Assembly (NCBI RefSeq): GCF_025118155.1
Contig: NW_026251399.1
Coordinates: forward strand, 643,976-707,975
Source: Cokeromyces recurvatus
Taxonomy: Eukaryota; Mucoromycota; Mucoromycetes; Mucorales; Mucoraceae
Length of the DNA stretch: 64,000 nt
Reading direction: 5' to 3'
Shown here: positions 1-12,534 of the stretch, piece after piece
Position numbering within the stretch: the first letter of the stretch is position 1
Layout of the letters: the number at the start of each line of letters is the position of its first letter
The notes under the pieces: model-generated
Databases searched by the model: none
The model's input: only the letters and a program-made list of their open reading frames with translations
What the model was told of the DNA's origin: nothing
Translations under genes and position numbers: made by a program

Positions 1-1180
1 AGTTTAGCTGCACTTCAATCACTTGTTTATGACGGTACACCTGAAGGTAATTAAACAACCCATTTCTTCTTTTCCCATACACATATATGTATATAAATAT
101 GTATATATCAGCTTTGATTTACTTTTTATTTAAAAAAAAAAAAAAAGAGGTTGCACAAAATTTTAGAGAACAAGGCAATGATTGTTTTAGAGCGGGTAAA
201 GCTAAATATCCCGACGCCATTGCTTATTATACAAAGGCTATTGAAACGGAATGTAAAGATCAAAGTATTATTGAAGCCTGTCTAGCCAATCGTGCTGCCT
301 GTAATTTAGAATTAAAAAACTATGGACGAGTCTTGAATGATTGCTCAAAATGTTTAAAGATCAATCCTAAAAATATCAAAGCCCTCTATCGTTCAGCTAA
401 AGCCCTATTTGCTTTAGATAAGTTGGTAGAAACAATTGATTGTTGCGATCATGCATTAGCTGTTGATCCTGACAATAAACCTGTTAAAGAAATGCGTGAT
501 CGAGCTATGAATCGTAAAAAGATTATGGATGAAAAGAAGAGACAACAAGAAGAAAGAGAAGCTCGTGAGCGTCAGAAAAAGGAAAATCTAGAAAAAGCAT
601 TCAAGGTATGTATAAAGAAAAAAGAAAGTCAAGACATAAAGTATGAAGAAAGAAAGAAAGAAAAAAACCAAGCTAATATACATACAATATATACAATACA
701 ATACATACATACATACACTACATACATACACTACATATATAACGATTCAAGGAACGTAATATTAAAATTCAAGTAGAAGATAAAGAAGTTCGAGAAAAGG
801 CTAACATTGAATTAGACGAAGAAACGCAGACTATTAACTGGCCTGTCTTCTTTTTATATCCAGAATATAAGGAAAGCGATTATATTCAATCATTCAACGA
901 GACACATACTTTTCAAGATCATTTAGAAGTCATGTTTGAACAGCCAGCACCTTGGGATTCTAAGCATGAATATACAGTGAATAACGTCGAAGTTTATTTC
1001 GAAGATACACGTGGATTAAATCCTAAACTTATTAAAATTGGTAAAAAACTATCATTGGGCAAGATTTTATCACTGGATCAATATGTTATTAAAAATGGCG
1101 TACCTTCATTTATCATTCTTCCAAAGACAACTCAATCCACCTTTAAACAAGAATTTATTGATAAATTTAAAAAGCAATAA
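1..1180 (+). CDS. CNS1: TTC4/Cns1-like TPR co-chaperone (5' partial)
   Basis: Exons 1..46, 148..605 and 752..1180 join in phase to give 310 residues; the N-terminus lies outside the window. The first visible exon ends in DGTPE and continues as EVAQNFREQGND, the usual lead-in to the TTC4/Cns1 TPR domain. Three TPR units follow (about residues 16-125), then a basic, Glu/Lys-rich helix, then the C-terminal 'wheel' domain, with INWPVFFLYPEY and a terminal FIILPKT segment. Family knowledge: Cns1/TTC4 is an essential Hsp90/Hsp70 co-chaperone in the cytosol and nucleus that helps fold elongation factor 2. The second intron is rich in A and ACAT repeats. The assignment is strong; the exact yeast name is by homology. 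Confidence 0.9.
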
Positions 1181-1420
1181 AACACGACTACTATAGAATA
1201 GATGTTGACTATAGTATAATCATTATAAATATGCGTGTATATAAATATTTATAATAAAGGAGTCACTTTTGATCATCCCTTCATTTTATAAAAGCATTGT
1301 GACTTTACAATAATTAATAAAAAGGGGGGGTGCACATCCACAACCCCTTTCCCCGCTCCCTGATAAACTATTTTTTTTTTTCTTTTTCTTATAAAAAAAA
1401 TAAACAAAATTACGAAATAC

Positions 1421-3731
1421 ATGATTGCCATTTCGAAATGTATTATTCGCAGCCATAGGTACATTAAAGAGAATAAAATAAAATAATATTCTAATTTAGC
1501 ATAAAAAAAAAATAAACCCTCTCTACCTATTTGATAGTCTATCTCATAACCAGACTCGATTATTATTTACGTCTCTTCGAAAAGTGTTTTTAAAGTAAGG
1601 TTGCCAAAAAAAAAAAAAAAAAAAAAAAGATTAGCAAAACGTATTTAAAGCTTTTGAAATTTTATTTAGAAAGGCCCATAAAGCACCTATTCCCAAAACA
1701 ATTAGTGATATTCAGATACATCATGGAAAGCCACGAGAAGATTTATTTTCATGGATGGAAAATTTATCAAATAAAGTAAAGTTAAAGAAGGAAAAAAAAA
1801 AAAGAAAAGAAAATTAACATATTTATGTATATGTGCCTTCTCTATAGCATCTTGGTTCATATATAAAATCAGAAAATGAGTAAGAAAGAATAGTGTTAAA
1901 TGATATAAAACTAATAGTTTTCTTTCAAGATACACACGCCAAACAATGCATCAGCATCGATTTTTACATAAAATTATATTACGTGAAATGAAAAAACGTT
2001 TACATATTCCAACTGTATTAGAGCCTCTCAAGACAGTAGCTCATGGTTATGAATATTATTCTACAACTTCACCTTATGGTTTAGTTTATTTAAGAAAGAA
2101 AGTAGGCGAAATGGATGCATCTGAGGTAAATAATAATAAAAAGACATTATCTTTTTGTCAGAAGATAATTGGCTCATTTAATTTAATGTATAATAGCAAG
2201 TTTTATTAAATTCAGGATTTTTAAGATCAATGAATATGTCAATACGCAAAGTACTACTTTCGCCTGATTATACAATCTTTGCATATAATACAGAAAGAGA
2301 AGGAATGGAATATGGTGAATTACATTTTAAGGATTTAAATAATAGATCTGATTGGAAGGTAAAAAAAAAAAGAAGAGAGCAGTAGTAATACACGTACTTT
2401 TAATATTGAAAATATATGAATGTATGTATATAGAATGAAGTCTTGGAAAATGTATTTAATTTTGTATGGGCAAATAATCAAGTTGTTTATTATACTGTAC
2501 CTAATGAGCAATTAAGGCCTTTTCAGGTAACAAGAAGGAAAAAAAAAAGAAAGGAAGGAAGGAGGGGAAGAAACATGACTAACAATATTAAAAAAAAAGG
2601 TTTATGCACATAGAATTGGAACAAATCAATTAGATGATATACTTATTTATGAAGAATTAGATGATACAATATTTGTAGACATTACAAGTTCAAAAGATGG
2701 AGTAAAGTAGCTCAAAGTAGCTCTATAACATATCAATATAAATATATCATTCTCACTTATTTAATTCTATTAGAATTATATAACCATTAATTCAAATACC
2801 CTTTCATCTTCTGAAGTTAGAGTTGTAGATGCTAAATATACATTCGAAAATAAATTATTACCACAACTTCGACTTGTTGAACCTCGTCAACCAGGCATTG
2901 AATATTACGTAGATCATCATAATGTAAAGTTGTCAATTTTTTAAAAAAAAAACGTTTACTTTAGTTCAAATCTTTTTTATAATAGGACACATTTTATATA
3001 TTGACAAATGCTGATAATGCAAAAAACTTCAAATTAGTAAAAACACCTGATAATGCAATAGCAAAGTCCAATTGGAAAGATGTCATTACGATGCAGCCTA
3101 CTGAGAAAATAGAAGATGTTGATTTATTTAAAGTAAGTAAATATGACTAATGAATGATATTGAAGGAAGGGCTAATATTTTTATTTTATTTTATAAAAAG
3201 AATAACGTCATTATTTATGGTCGAAAAGATGGACTTCCAATGATATTATGTTATGATCTTGATCTGAAAAAAACGCATCAACTCGAATTACCAGAGAAAT
3301 TTTGTGTTTTAAATCCAGGCACTAATTTGGTAAAATTGACAACAAAAAAAAAAATCCCTTTTTTTTAAATTTATTAGTTTCAAATGTAGGACTTTAATAC
3401 AGATAAATTTCGATTTTCAATCACTTCCCCATTTATGCATGAATCTACGTATGAATACAATATGTCGACTCATACATTAAGCCCTATTAGAGTCCAACTT
3501 ATTCAAAGTAAGTGTATATGCGTGTATAGAAATGATATGACAACTGATATATAAGGATAATAGAATTTGATAGATCAAAATATACCTGTAGTCAAATTCA
3601 TGTTAAATCACATGATGATAAACAAATCCCAGTGACATTGATACATCAAAAAAATATTATATTAAATGGAAGGTGAATACTATTACTACATACTATGTAT
3701 GTAAAAAAAGAAAAGATAAAGTTTATTTATC

Positions 3732-3776
<45 letters not shown>

Positions 3777-4593
3777 TTTAGAAATCCTGTATTAATGAAA
3801 TCTTATGGCGCTTATGGTACATCTACTGATGTTGGATTCCGAATAGAACAATTCCCTTTGATAGAACGTGGATGGGTCATTGCATTAGCTCACGTTAGGT
3901 ATTACTGTTATATGGATAATAAAGGAATGCTTGTTTATAACGATGATATCTATTTATAGAGGAGGTGGAGAGTTAGGCAGAGATTGGTATGAAGATGGTA
4001 AACTTGATAAAAAAATGAATAGTTTCAAGGATTTTATATCGGTTGCAGAACATTTAGTAAAATACAAAGTAACCTCGCCTAACTATCTCACTGCTATGGG
4101 AACAAGTGCAGGTGGTCTACTGGTGGGTGCTATGCTACATATGAGGCCTGATCTTTTTAAAGCACTTGTTCTAAGAGTGCCTTTTGTAGATCCATTATCT
4201 TCCATGCTAAATCCTAAATTACCATTAACTCAGATTGAATATCCTGAATGGGGGAACCCTTCCAGAAACCCTAAAGCCTATGATCTTATCAAATCTTATT
4301 CACCTTACGAAAATATCAACATGAACCTATTTCAAACACATCAGCAACTTCCCTCGTTGTATATTACGGGTGGTATGAAGGATCAACGTGTAGCTTATTG
4401 GCAGCCTTTAAAGTTTGTAGCAAGACTTCGACATTTTATGCCACCTCAACAAGAAAACAACAAGTCCATCGTCTTACTTAAAATGGATTTAGATAGCGGT
4501 CACTTTGGAGGAAATCATGGGGAGCAAGAATCAAGATTATCTGATGTCGCTGAACAAATAGCCTTTTTAATAACTCAAGTGCAACATGTTTAA
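1421..4593 (+). CDS. Oligopeptidase B-like serine peptidase (S9A family), 13 exons
   Basis: Phase-consistent exons: 1421..1458, 1670..1775, 1919..2125, 2197..2358, 2434..2526, 2600..2701, 2774..2923, 2986..3132, 3201..3329, 3390..3507, 3564..3672, 3782..3898, 3960..4593, giving 703 aa (E. coli PtrB is about 686). An N-terminal beta-propeller is followed by the alpha/beta hydrolase domain with YGAYG, AHVRGGGELG and the nucleophile motif GTSAGG. The acid is in GMKDQRV and the His in DSGHFGG, so the Ser-Asp-His triad is complete. Predicted activity is cleavage of short peptides after basic residues. The first exon (MIAISKCIIRSHR) is short and basic and could be part of a mitochondrial signal, but that start is the least certain part of the model. 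The intron before exon 12 contains a 40-nt T run. Confidence 0.88.
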
Positions 4594-4852
4594 ATTTAAT
4601 ATATATATGTATATGTATAAAGGTGCAATATAACACACATGTAAATATGTATATGCATATTATCCTAGTTGGCATGAATTTACTACTACTACTACATTAT
4701 GCTTATGTTTAAATAGTTCATTTTTATTTTATTTTATTTTGAAATGCCGAATAAAAAAAAACATAAGGCTAAGCCATCCAAGTATCATTCACAACGATAC
4801 CTTTTTATTTTACTTGTTTATTTTATTTTTTCTATAAATATTCGACTTGAGA

Positions 4853-5943
4853 ATGGAGCCACAACATAAAAAGATTAAACTAGACAATAACGATTCCAAG
4901 AATCCTACAATAGATCCTACTTTAACAACCAATGTATCAGCAAAAGAAGAAGAAATAGAACCTCAATGGATTCGTTTAGAAGATCTTGATGAAGATGACA
5001 TTGATGATGAATTCGGTGATATGGTGATTGTGCAAAAGCTTTTAGTGAATAATGAGGTTTGCAATGGATAAAGTAATAATTCAATGTTTGTCAACTAATC
5101 TAATACATGTATTTATTTATTTATTTATTTGTGTGCGGAATAAAAAAAGCAAGCTTTAGAACGTATTACAGAGGATATTGAATTAAAAAATTTACCTTGG
5201 AGCGAAACATTATCATTAACATCTAAAGAACCGCTCCAAGTAGCTGATGTCTTTGACGATCTTTTACGTGAACAAGCGTTTGAAAGACAAGCATTAGAAG
5301 CAGTTTATTTGGCTCGTGAATTAGCAGTTAAAGAAGAAAAAGAGACGGGAAGAAAGATAACCTTCTTCAAGCCGAAGGACTTTATTGCACCCATGTTGAA
5401 AGACGATCAACAGATGGAGGCTGTGCGACAAAAATTAGTGGCAGAAGCTGAGGATGGAAATGAAGAAGCCTTACGTAGATTGAACTTATTTGATAAAGAG
5501 CGTAAAAAGGCAAAAGCAAATGAACGAGCCAAAATATTAAAAAGAAGTATGTTGTGTATAGTTTTATTGATGTATATGTGTGTATGTATTTATTCATTTA
5601 TATATAATAGAGAAAAAGGAAGGTTCAGAAGTTACTCTTGAGGATGAATTTAATTTAGATTTAGAGGAAGCAGAAAGACTTGCTGCTGCTACAAATGCTA
5701 ATACTCAGGATAGATTACCAAAGAATTATACCAGAGATACAAAGGTATAGTGATATAAACGAGTCTATATTGTATATTAACAAGTAGGGTATGCTTTAGG
5801 ATGCTAAATATTCTCTGGGTAAGAAAAATAAAAATTTACAAAACCCCTTGAATCCTGCAAAGAAGGGCATGTCTTTTGGTAAAAAGAGCAGCATTAAACG
5901 ACCAGGAAAGTCAAAGCGTCAAAAGATGAGGGATAGATCTTAA
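4853..5943 (+). CDS. EBP2: rRNA-processing protein Ebp2
   Basis: Four exons: 4853..5056, 5150..5546, 5611..5744, 5800..5943; 292 aa. The acidic N-terminus (DEDDIDDEFGD) leads to the conserved Ebp2 core: ERITEDIELKNLPWSETL, DLLREQAFERQALEAV, KPKDFIAPMLKDDQQM and VRQKLVAEAE. The protein ends in a basic tail, KKGMSFGKKSSIKRPGKS. Ebp2 (EBNA1-binding protein 2 in mammals) is a nucleolar factor needed for 27S pre-rRNA processing and 60S subunit assembly. The first donor (GTTTGC) is weak, but phase and similarity support it. The start used is the ATG at 4853, which directly precedes EPQHKKIK. Confidence 0.9.
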
Positions 5944-6154
5944 TAAAAGATAATTCATTGTATTATTATTATTAACTTATATACATAAAAAATAAAATGG
6001 CATGAATTGCTATCATCATGTAATAAAATTTTACCAAAAATTGATAAAAAGCAATTCTTATTATTACGTGACTTTCAAAACGAAAGGATGTATCCGTTAT
6101 TTTTTTTTTCGATTTTTTTTTTTCTTGTTCTTATTCAACTTATATAAATTAAGA

Positions 6155-7674
6155 ATGGGTATTCTAGAAAAGATTCAAGATATCGAAAATGAAATTAAGC
6201 GTACACAAAAGAACAAAGGTTAGACTGATATGATGAGAATTTGAAAATATACATGATTTTTTTTTTTTCTTTAAAATTGACATTGAGCTAAATATTCATC
6301 TAGCTACTGAGTACCATCTCGGTCTTTTAAAGGCTAAATTAGCTAAATATCGTGTGCAGCTTTTAGAAGGCTCTAAAACAAAATCTGAAAAGGTTAGTCA
6401 TTTAATATTATAGTAGAGGTCTTTTTTCATATTGATCAGTTTCAGATTTTTATTTTATTTTATTTTTATTTTTATTTTTTTGGTTTTAGGGTGAAGGTTT
6501 TGATGTAATGAAATCAGGTGATGCACGTGTAGTTATGATTGGGTTTCCTTCAGTTGGTAAATCAACTTTACTTTCTAAATTAACAACAACCGAATCAGCT
6601 GTTGCAGGTTATGAATTTACAACCTTAACGTGTGTTCCTGGTAAATTCTTTTATAAGGGAGCCAATATTCAATTACTTGATTTGCCTGGTATTATTGAAG
6701 GCGCTGCTGAAGGTAAAGGTCGTGGTCGTCAAGTGATTGCTGTTGCTCGTACAGCTGACGTTGTTTTGATGATGTTGGATGCAACCAAATCAGCACAACA
6801 AAGGTAAGTTTATTCATGTACATAGGATATTAAACCTGATTTATTATAAAATATTAGACCTTTGTTAGAAGCTGAATTGGAAGCAGTTGGTATTCGTTTA
6901 AATCAAAGTTTCCCAAATGTTTCATTTAAAATCAAGAAAGCAGGCGGTATCAGTTTTAATTCAACTGTTAAATTAACTAAAATCGATCAAAAGATGGTTC
7001 ATAATATTTTACATGATTATAGTATGTAGAAACCAATTGTTAAGGAACACTTATCTAACATAGTGTAAATAGAAATTTTTAATGCGGATATTATGATTCG
7101 TGAAGATATCACTGTAGACCAATTTATTGATGTTATTCTTGGAAATAGAAGATACATTAAATGTCTTTATGTAAGGCTACAATGATGGGAGAGGGGAAAA
7201 AACTAGCAAAATAAATAGAATCTCATATCATTTTTATCCTTTATAGTGTTATAATAAAATTGATCAAATTAGTTTAGAGGAAGTAGATCGTTTAGCACAT
7301 CAACCAGATACAGTTGTAGTCTCTTGTGAACAAGATCTTAATCTAGATTATCTTGTAGAAAGCATTTGGAAAAAATTAAATTTAATGCGTGTATATACAA
7401 AGAAAAGAGGTGAATTCCCTGATTTTGAAGATGGCCTTGTTGTTAGAAATGGTGCTACTATTGAACATGTTTGTCATGCTATTCACAGAAGTTTAGCTGA
7501 TAACTTTAGATATGCTTTAGTTTGGGTAAATATACATTTGTCATAATTTAGTTGTTAAAAATATTAAATGTCATCCTTTTCCTATAGGGAACATCAACAA
7601 AACATAATCCTCAGCGTGTTGGTATTAATCATCTGGTTGCCGATGAAGATGTTGTGCAGGTTGTTAAGAAATAG
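6155..7674 (+). CDS. RBG1: Developmentally regulated GTP-binding protein 1 (Rbg1/DRG1)
   Basis: Seven exons: 6155..6218, 6304..6392, 6490..6803, 6858..7021, 7073..7170, 7247..7525, 7588..7674; 364 aa, the family length. It starts [11 protein letters not shown] with the helix-turn-helix segment [21 protein letters not shown]1 is [10 protein letters not shown]3 is [18 protein letters not shown], and G4 is NKID, split by the intron before exon 6. A TGS domain closes the protein ([19 protein letters not shown]... to ...DVVQVVKK). DRG1 binds the Tma46/DRFP1-type partner and works with translating ribosomes. No motif is missing. Confidence 0.95.
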
Positions 7675-7827
7675 TAATAATAATAATAATGAAAAAATAT
7701 TGTAATAATAAATATATAAATACATCCTATATAAATTGTGACTGGTCAAAGCTATATTCTTACATAAACGTAGGGATTTATTGTCTTCTTTACCCCTACT
7801 TTATTTATTTATTTTTTTTATTACATA

Positions 7828-9492
7828 ATGATTTCTCGACAATTAATACGTACTTTAAGGTTAAATTCTTGTAAGAACACTATTAAGTTAACCTGAAGAT
7901 TCTTTTTTTTATTTTTTTACTTTTTCCTGTTATTTATCCTACAATACTAATAATTAGATGCTATTCTACACAAACAGCCTATTACACGTTCCTTTCATAC
8001 ATCTAGAGTTTGCTCAAATAAAATTGCAACAGAAGCAAAAGTAGATGGTAATATGTATTTATATATAAACAATAAAAGTTGAGGTCTAAAAATTAACTTT
8101 TTTTTTTCCTTTAAAAGAAAATAAAGACGTCTCAAAGATAACTGAACATGATCATAGAACTATTGGTAAAGCACAATCATTGTTCATGATTCATCCCGTT
8201 AGTCCTGGTTCAATCTTCATGCTACCTCATGGAACTCGAATTGTACATAAGCTACAAGATTTTTTAAGAAAAGAATATGCTCGGTATGGGTATCAAGAAG
8301 TGATGACCCCTCTAATTTATAAAAAGGATTTATGGGAAACAAGTGGACATTGGCAGAATTATATGGAAGACATGTTTATGGTCAAAAGTGGACATGCTCA
8401 TGATTGTACTCATAGTCATGATGATAAAGATCATTCCATAGATACAAATGAAGGGTTGTTTGGATTAAAGCCTATGAATTGCCCTGGTCATTGTCTAATC
8501 TTTGATAGCACACCTAAATCATATCGTGATCTTCCTATTCGATTAGCTGACTTTAGTCCTCTTCATAGGTATGTAAAAGAAAAAGAAAAAAAAAATAAAA
8601 TAAAAAAAGAACTTAGACATATAAATGAATCAACTATTTTAGAAATGAGGCTTCCGGTGCATTAACAGGCTTGACAAGAGTACGTCGTTTTCATCAAGAT
8701 GATGCTCACATCTTTTGTACAGAAAAACAAATTACTTCAGAAATTACCTCATGTTTATCATTTGTAGATCATGTTTATTCAGCGTTTAAATTCCCGCATT
8801 ATGATTTAACTTTATCGACTAGACCTAAATCACATTACATTGGTACAATCGAAGAATGGAATCATGCTGAAGAAGCCTTGATTCAAGCTTTAAATAAAAG
8901 TGAACGTCCATGGACAATTAAGGAAGGTGATGGAGCCTTTTATGGACCTAAAATTGATATTATGGTGAAGGATTCAAGTGGTAAATCTCATCAAACAGCT
9001 ACGATCCAACTCGATTTTCAATTACCTCAGCGATTTGGATTAAAATACATTGATAAAAATGATGAAGCTCAAACACCTGTGATTGTTCATCGTGCTATTC
9101 TTGGGTCCATTGAACGAATGATGGCCATCTTAATTGAGCATACAGGAGGTAAATGGCCTTTTTGGTTGAGTCCTCGTCAAGGTATTGTTATTCCTGTAGC
9201 CACACCATTTTCAGACTATGCTAAAAAAGTAGCTGACCATCTATCCCTGGGCACAAATACAACAAGTGATAATGCACACTATTTCGTTGATGTCAACAAT
9301 TCTCATGATCGACTCAATAAAATGATTCGTCAAGCTCAACTCCAACAATATAATTTTATTTTTGTTGTAGGACAAAAGGAAATGGATGAAGGCGTTGTAA
9401 ATGTAAGAACGCGTAAAGGTGATGTTTTAGGCACAATGACTATAGAGCAAGTTCGTGACATGTTCAGTTCGATGACTACTAAATTAGAATAA
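7828..9492 (+). CDS. MST1: Mitochondrial threonyl-tRNA synthetase
   Basis: Four exons: 7828..7870, 7958..8047, 8118..8568, 8643..9492; 477 aa (yeast Mst1 is about 462). The N-terminus MISRQLIRTLRLNS...TRSFHTSRV is a classic Arg-rich, acid-free mitochondrial presequence. The class II core follows: FMLPHGTRIVHKL, LKPMNCPGHC, the motif-2 segment HRNEASGALTGLTRVRRFHQ across the last intron, DGAFYGPKIDI and motif 3 GSIERMMAILIEHTGG. The anticodon-binding domain is at the C-terminus (LSPRQGIVIPVA...). It lacks the N-terminal editing domain of cytosolic ThrRS, as expected for the Mst1 type. A His-rich insert (HAHDCTHSHDDKDH) lies just before LKPMNCPGHC and looks lineage-specific. Confidence 0.95.
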
Positions 9493-9828
9493 TAATGTAA
9501 ATATACAATAAACTAATGTACCAATAAATAAATGAATGAAAATGACTATATAAAGCCTTTATCATTTAAAGCAAAAAAAAAAAGTATATATATTAGGTAA
9601 AGAGGAATAGTTAGCAAGCAATGAAATGAATTAACATAAAGCAAATTGCCTTTTTCTTTTTGTACTTTTTAAATAATAAAAGATATTCTCTTCAACTTTC
9701 TTAAACTTCTATTTATTCCTTTCAAATCAGTCAGATTTTTTTTTTTTTCAATGACAGAATAAAAATTTCTTTGAATATTTTTATAATTATTATTATTCTT
9801 TCTTTTTTTTCTTCTTCTTTCTTTTTAA

Positions 9829-10197
9829 ATGAAACGATCATATTCAAAAAGAGATGCAATTAGGCATACTCATAAAACAGCACAACAACAAAACACGTCA
9901 AAGACAACAAGTGAAGAAGTGATTGTTAATAATCCAGCTTCACAAGCAAAGCTTGATCTCATCAAAGAAAAATTAAGAGAAGTAGAAGAAACAAATAAAG
10001 TAAAAGATTTAAGCGCCCAGATGGTCACTTATTTTCGTGGACTTTCAGAGAGTATGAAGAAGCTAACAGAATGTGCTGAAGATGTTGGTAATACTTTTGA
10101 GAACTGGGATCTTATTTTCAATACGATGGGTGAAATGAATAAAGGAGAAGAGAAATCAAATGAGATCTGGGTGAGATTCAAGAAAACTCACAATTGA
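9829..10197 (+). CDS. DAD2: DASH/Dam1 complex subunit Dad2
   Basis: Single-exon gene of 122 aa. After a basic N-terminus, a helical core matches Dad2: LIKEKLREVEETNKVKDLSAQM, then LTECAEDVGNTFENWDLIFN, the characteristic block ending in NWxxIF. Dad2 is part of the ten-subunit ring that couples kinetochores to microtubule plus ends. The preceding 330 bases (9493-9828) hold the 3' end of the ThrRS gene and a pyrimidine-rich leader, with no other gene seen. The match rests on short motifs, so it is good but not certain. Confidence 0.8.
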   Translation: MKRSYSKRDAIRHTHKTAQQQNTSKTTSEEVIVNNPASQAKLDLIKEKLREVEETNKVKDLSAQMVTYFRGLSESMKKLTECAEDVGNTFENWDLIFNTMGEMNKGEEKSNEIWVRFKKTHN

Positions 10198-10446
10198 AAT
10201 AAAGATTCGTATATGTCTTGGAACAAAGATATATTATACCATCTATATATAATAAATAAATAAATAAAGCAGAAACCTATTTATATTTCTTGTATTGTAC
10301 ATATTGTTCAAATTATTACATAATATTTGAAACTCAAAAAAAAAAAAAAAAAAAGAGAATTATTTCTCTGACCTGGCTATATTTATTTATTTAGTATTTT
10401 TTTTTCTTTTTCTTTTTCTTTTCTTTTATATACATATTGCACATAC

Positions 10447-12445
10447 ATGAGTGAACAAAGTCATTCACCCGCTTTAAGGTCGACTTCACCTCGATTATAT
10501 AGAAGAGACCACTCACCATCACCGAGACATAATCGGTTGTATTCACCCCGTTCTACAAGAAGTTCTAGTTCACGTTCATATTCACGATCCCGCTCACGTT
10601 CGAGATCTTATTCACGTCGTCGTAGGTCACGTTCCCGTTCTCACTCTTACTCTCTTTCACGCTCTCGTTCTCCTTATAGAAGTAATTCGAATCGAAATTA
10701 TCATCATTATTACTCACGATCTCCACCTCATCATCACAGGAGATCACCTCCTCCGCGTCATTATCGTTCAAGAACACCACCTCCACATTATCGTCGTAGA
10801 CCTCCCATCAATAAAGGTTGTAGAGTTTATGTTAGTAATCTATCCTTTGACGTTACTTGGCCACAACTCAAAGATTTTATGAGAGAAGGTAAATACGCTA
10901 TGTCTAGTTTAATAAAATGGAACGTTAACATCATTTTTTTTTTTTTTTTTGTTTTCATTCAATTTTAGCTGGACAAGTGACACATGTTGACATATTGAAA
11001 TTAGCAAATGGACGATCAAAAGGCTGCGGGTATGATTGTTGAATTCAATTTATTAGTGTCTGTAGGGTTAATTTTGTTTTATAGTATAGTAGAATATAGA
11101 TATCCAGAAGATGCTAAAAGAGCAATTCACATGTTAAATGAAGCTAAATTTATGGGTAGACCTGTATTTGTGAGAGAAGTATGTTTTATATCTTATTTAT
11201 TTATAAATATTAATATACATCTATTTGCATAAAAAAAATGAATTAATTTATATTCATTTTATAGGATCGTGATTATGAACATTCGGGTCCACCTAGAGAC
11301 CCTCATGATGCACCTGATGATTGTCGACTTCATGTTAGCAATGTAATCTATTTACGAGTTAATATTTGTTTTAAATCTAATAACCTTTTTTTTTTCCTTT
11401 TTGTAATAGTTACCTTTGAATGCAAGTTGGCAAGATATGAAAGATTTATTTAGAAGGGCTGGTCGAGTGTTACATACTGATGTACATACGGATATTGGAT
11501 CAAGGAGACCTAATGGTCATGGCACTGTGATTTTTGACGAACCTCGATTTGCACGCACTGCTATTGGTAAAGAAAGAAGAAGAAGAAAGAAAGGATATTA
11601 AAGTTATACTAATTTGATAATATATAGAAATATTTAATGGCTATGAATGGCAAGGTCATAGATTAGAAGTGAAAGAAGAGAGATATATGGAAAGATTAGT
11701 CAACACGAATGATAATAGTAAACCCTCACCACAAACAATACAAACAGAAATATCCATAAACGGTAATCATACTAGATATCCTTTACCTACTTCTGCTCAT
11801 GAATCACTACAGACACCACCACCACAAATAGCAGCAACAGCTGTAGTAGCGCCAACAACAACAACAACAACAACACCAACAACTGCACAACCATTACCAA
11901 TGAAAACAGCAGATTTGTACAATATATACAGATACGGTGGGTTAGAAACTGCAAATGCTTTACCGCCACCACCACTACACCATCCCCATTTACCACCTCC
12001 ACCGCCCTTGCCTTTATATGCTACTATGGGCTTAGTGGGTGGTCCTGCTGCTAATTTGCCTACTCATGGACATAATCAAATTTTTGTGAACAATGTAAGT
12101 TTGAAATTGAAAACTTGAATAAAAATATTCACATATTTAATATTTTAGCTTCCATTTTCTACTACATGGCAAGACCTGATTGATTTATTTCGACATGTAG
12201 GACCTGTCATAAGATCAGAAATATTAACTACAAATGGTCATCCAAAAGGTGCTGGATTTGTTCGATTTGAAGATGCTGCTACTTGTGAAAAAGCAATTGG
12301 TAAATAATAATAATAGTAATAGTAAAAAGGGAAAAAAAAGAAAAATAGACATGTCTAATATATTTTATTAGAACGATTCAATGGCTACATGTATGGTGGA
12401 CGTTGCTTGGATATTCGACTTGATAAATATTCTACTACAATTTAA
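10447..12445 (+). CDS. RS-domain protein with three RRMs (Gbp2/Hrb1-like)
   Basis: Eight exons: 10447..10888, 10969..11029, 11085..11178, 11265..11342, 11410..11566, 11628..12094, 12149..12299, 12372..12445; 507 aa. The N-terminal 120 residues are rich in Arg-Ser dipeptides. RRM1 begins CRVYVSNLSFDVTW, with RNP1 as SKGCGIVEY. RRM2 begins CRLHVSNLPLNASW, with RNP1 near NGHGTVIF. RRM3 begins IFVNNLPFSTTW, with RNP1 PKGAGFVRF. RRM2 and RRM3 are separated by a Pro/Thr/Ala-rich linker containing TTTTTTP and PPPPPLP. Domain order matches the yeast SR-like shuttling proteins Gbp2 and Hrb1, which bind mRNA and aid its export and surveillance. A 5' leader with T and TTTTC runs precedes the ATG. Confidence 0.88.
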
Positions 12446-12534
12446 ATAATATAACAATAAAAAAAAAAAAAAAAAAAAAAAACCTCCCTCCTCCCCTTTG
12501 ACTGAGAAAGCAAATGACTTGAAATCTATTTATA

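Noticed and set aside
1781..1929. Alternative donor/acceptor for the second oligopeptidase B intron (GTTAAA...AG at 1929)
   Set aside because: The 1776-1918 intron has a better donor and yields the conserved segment FLSRYTRQTMHQHRF.
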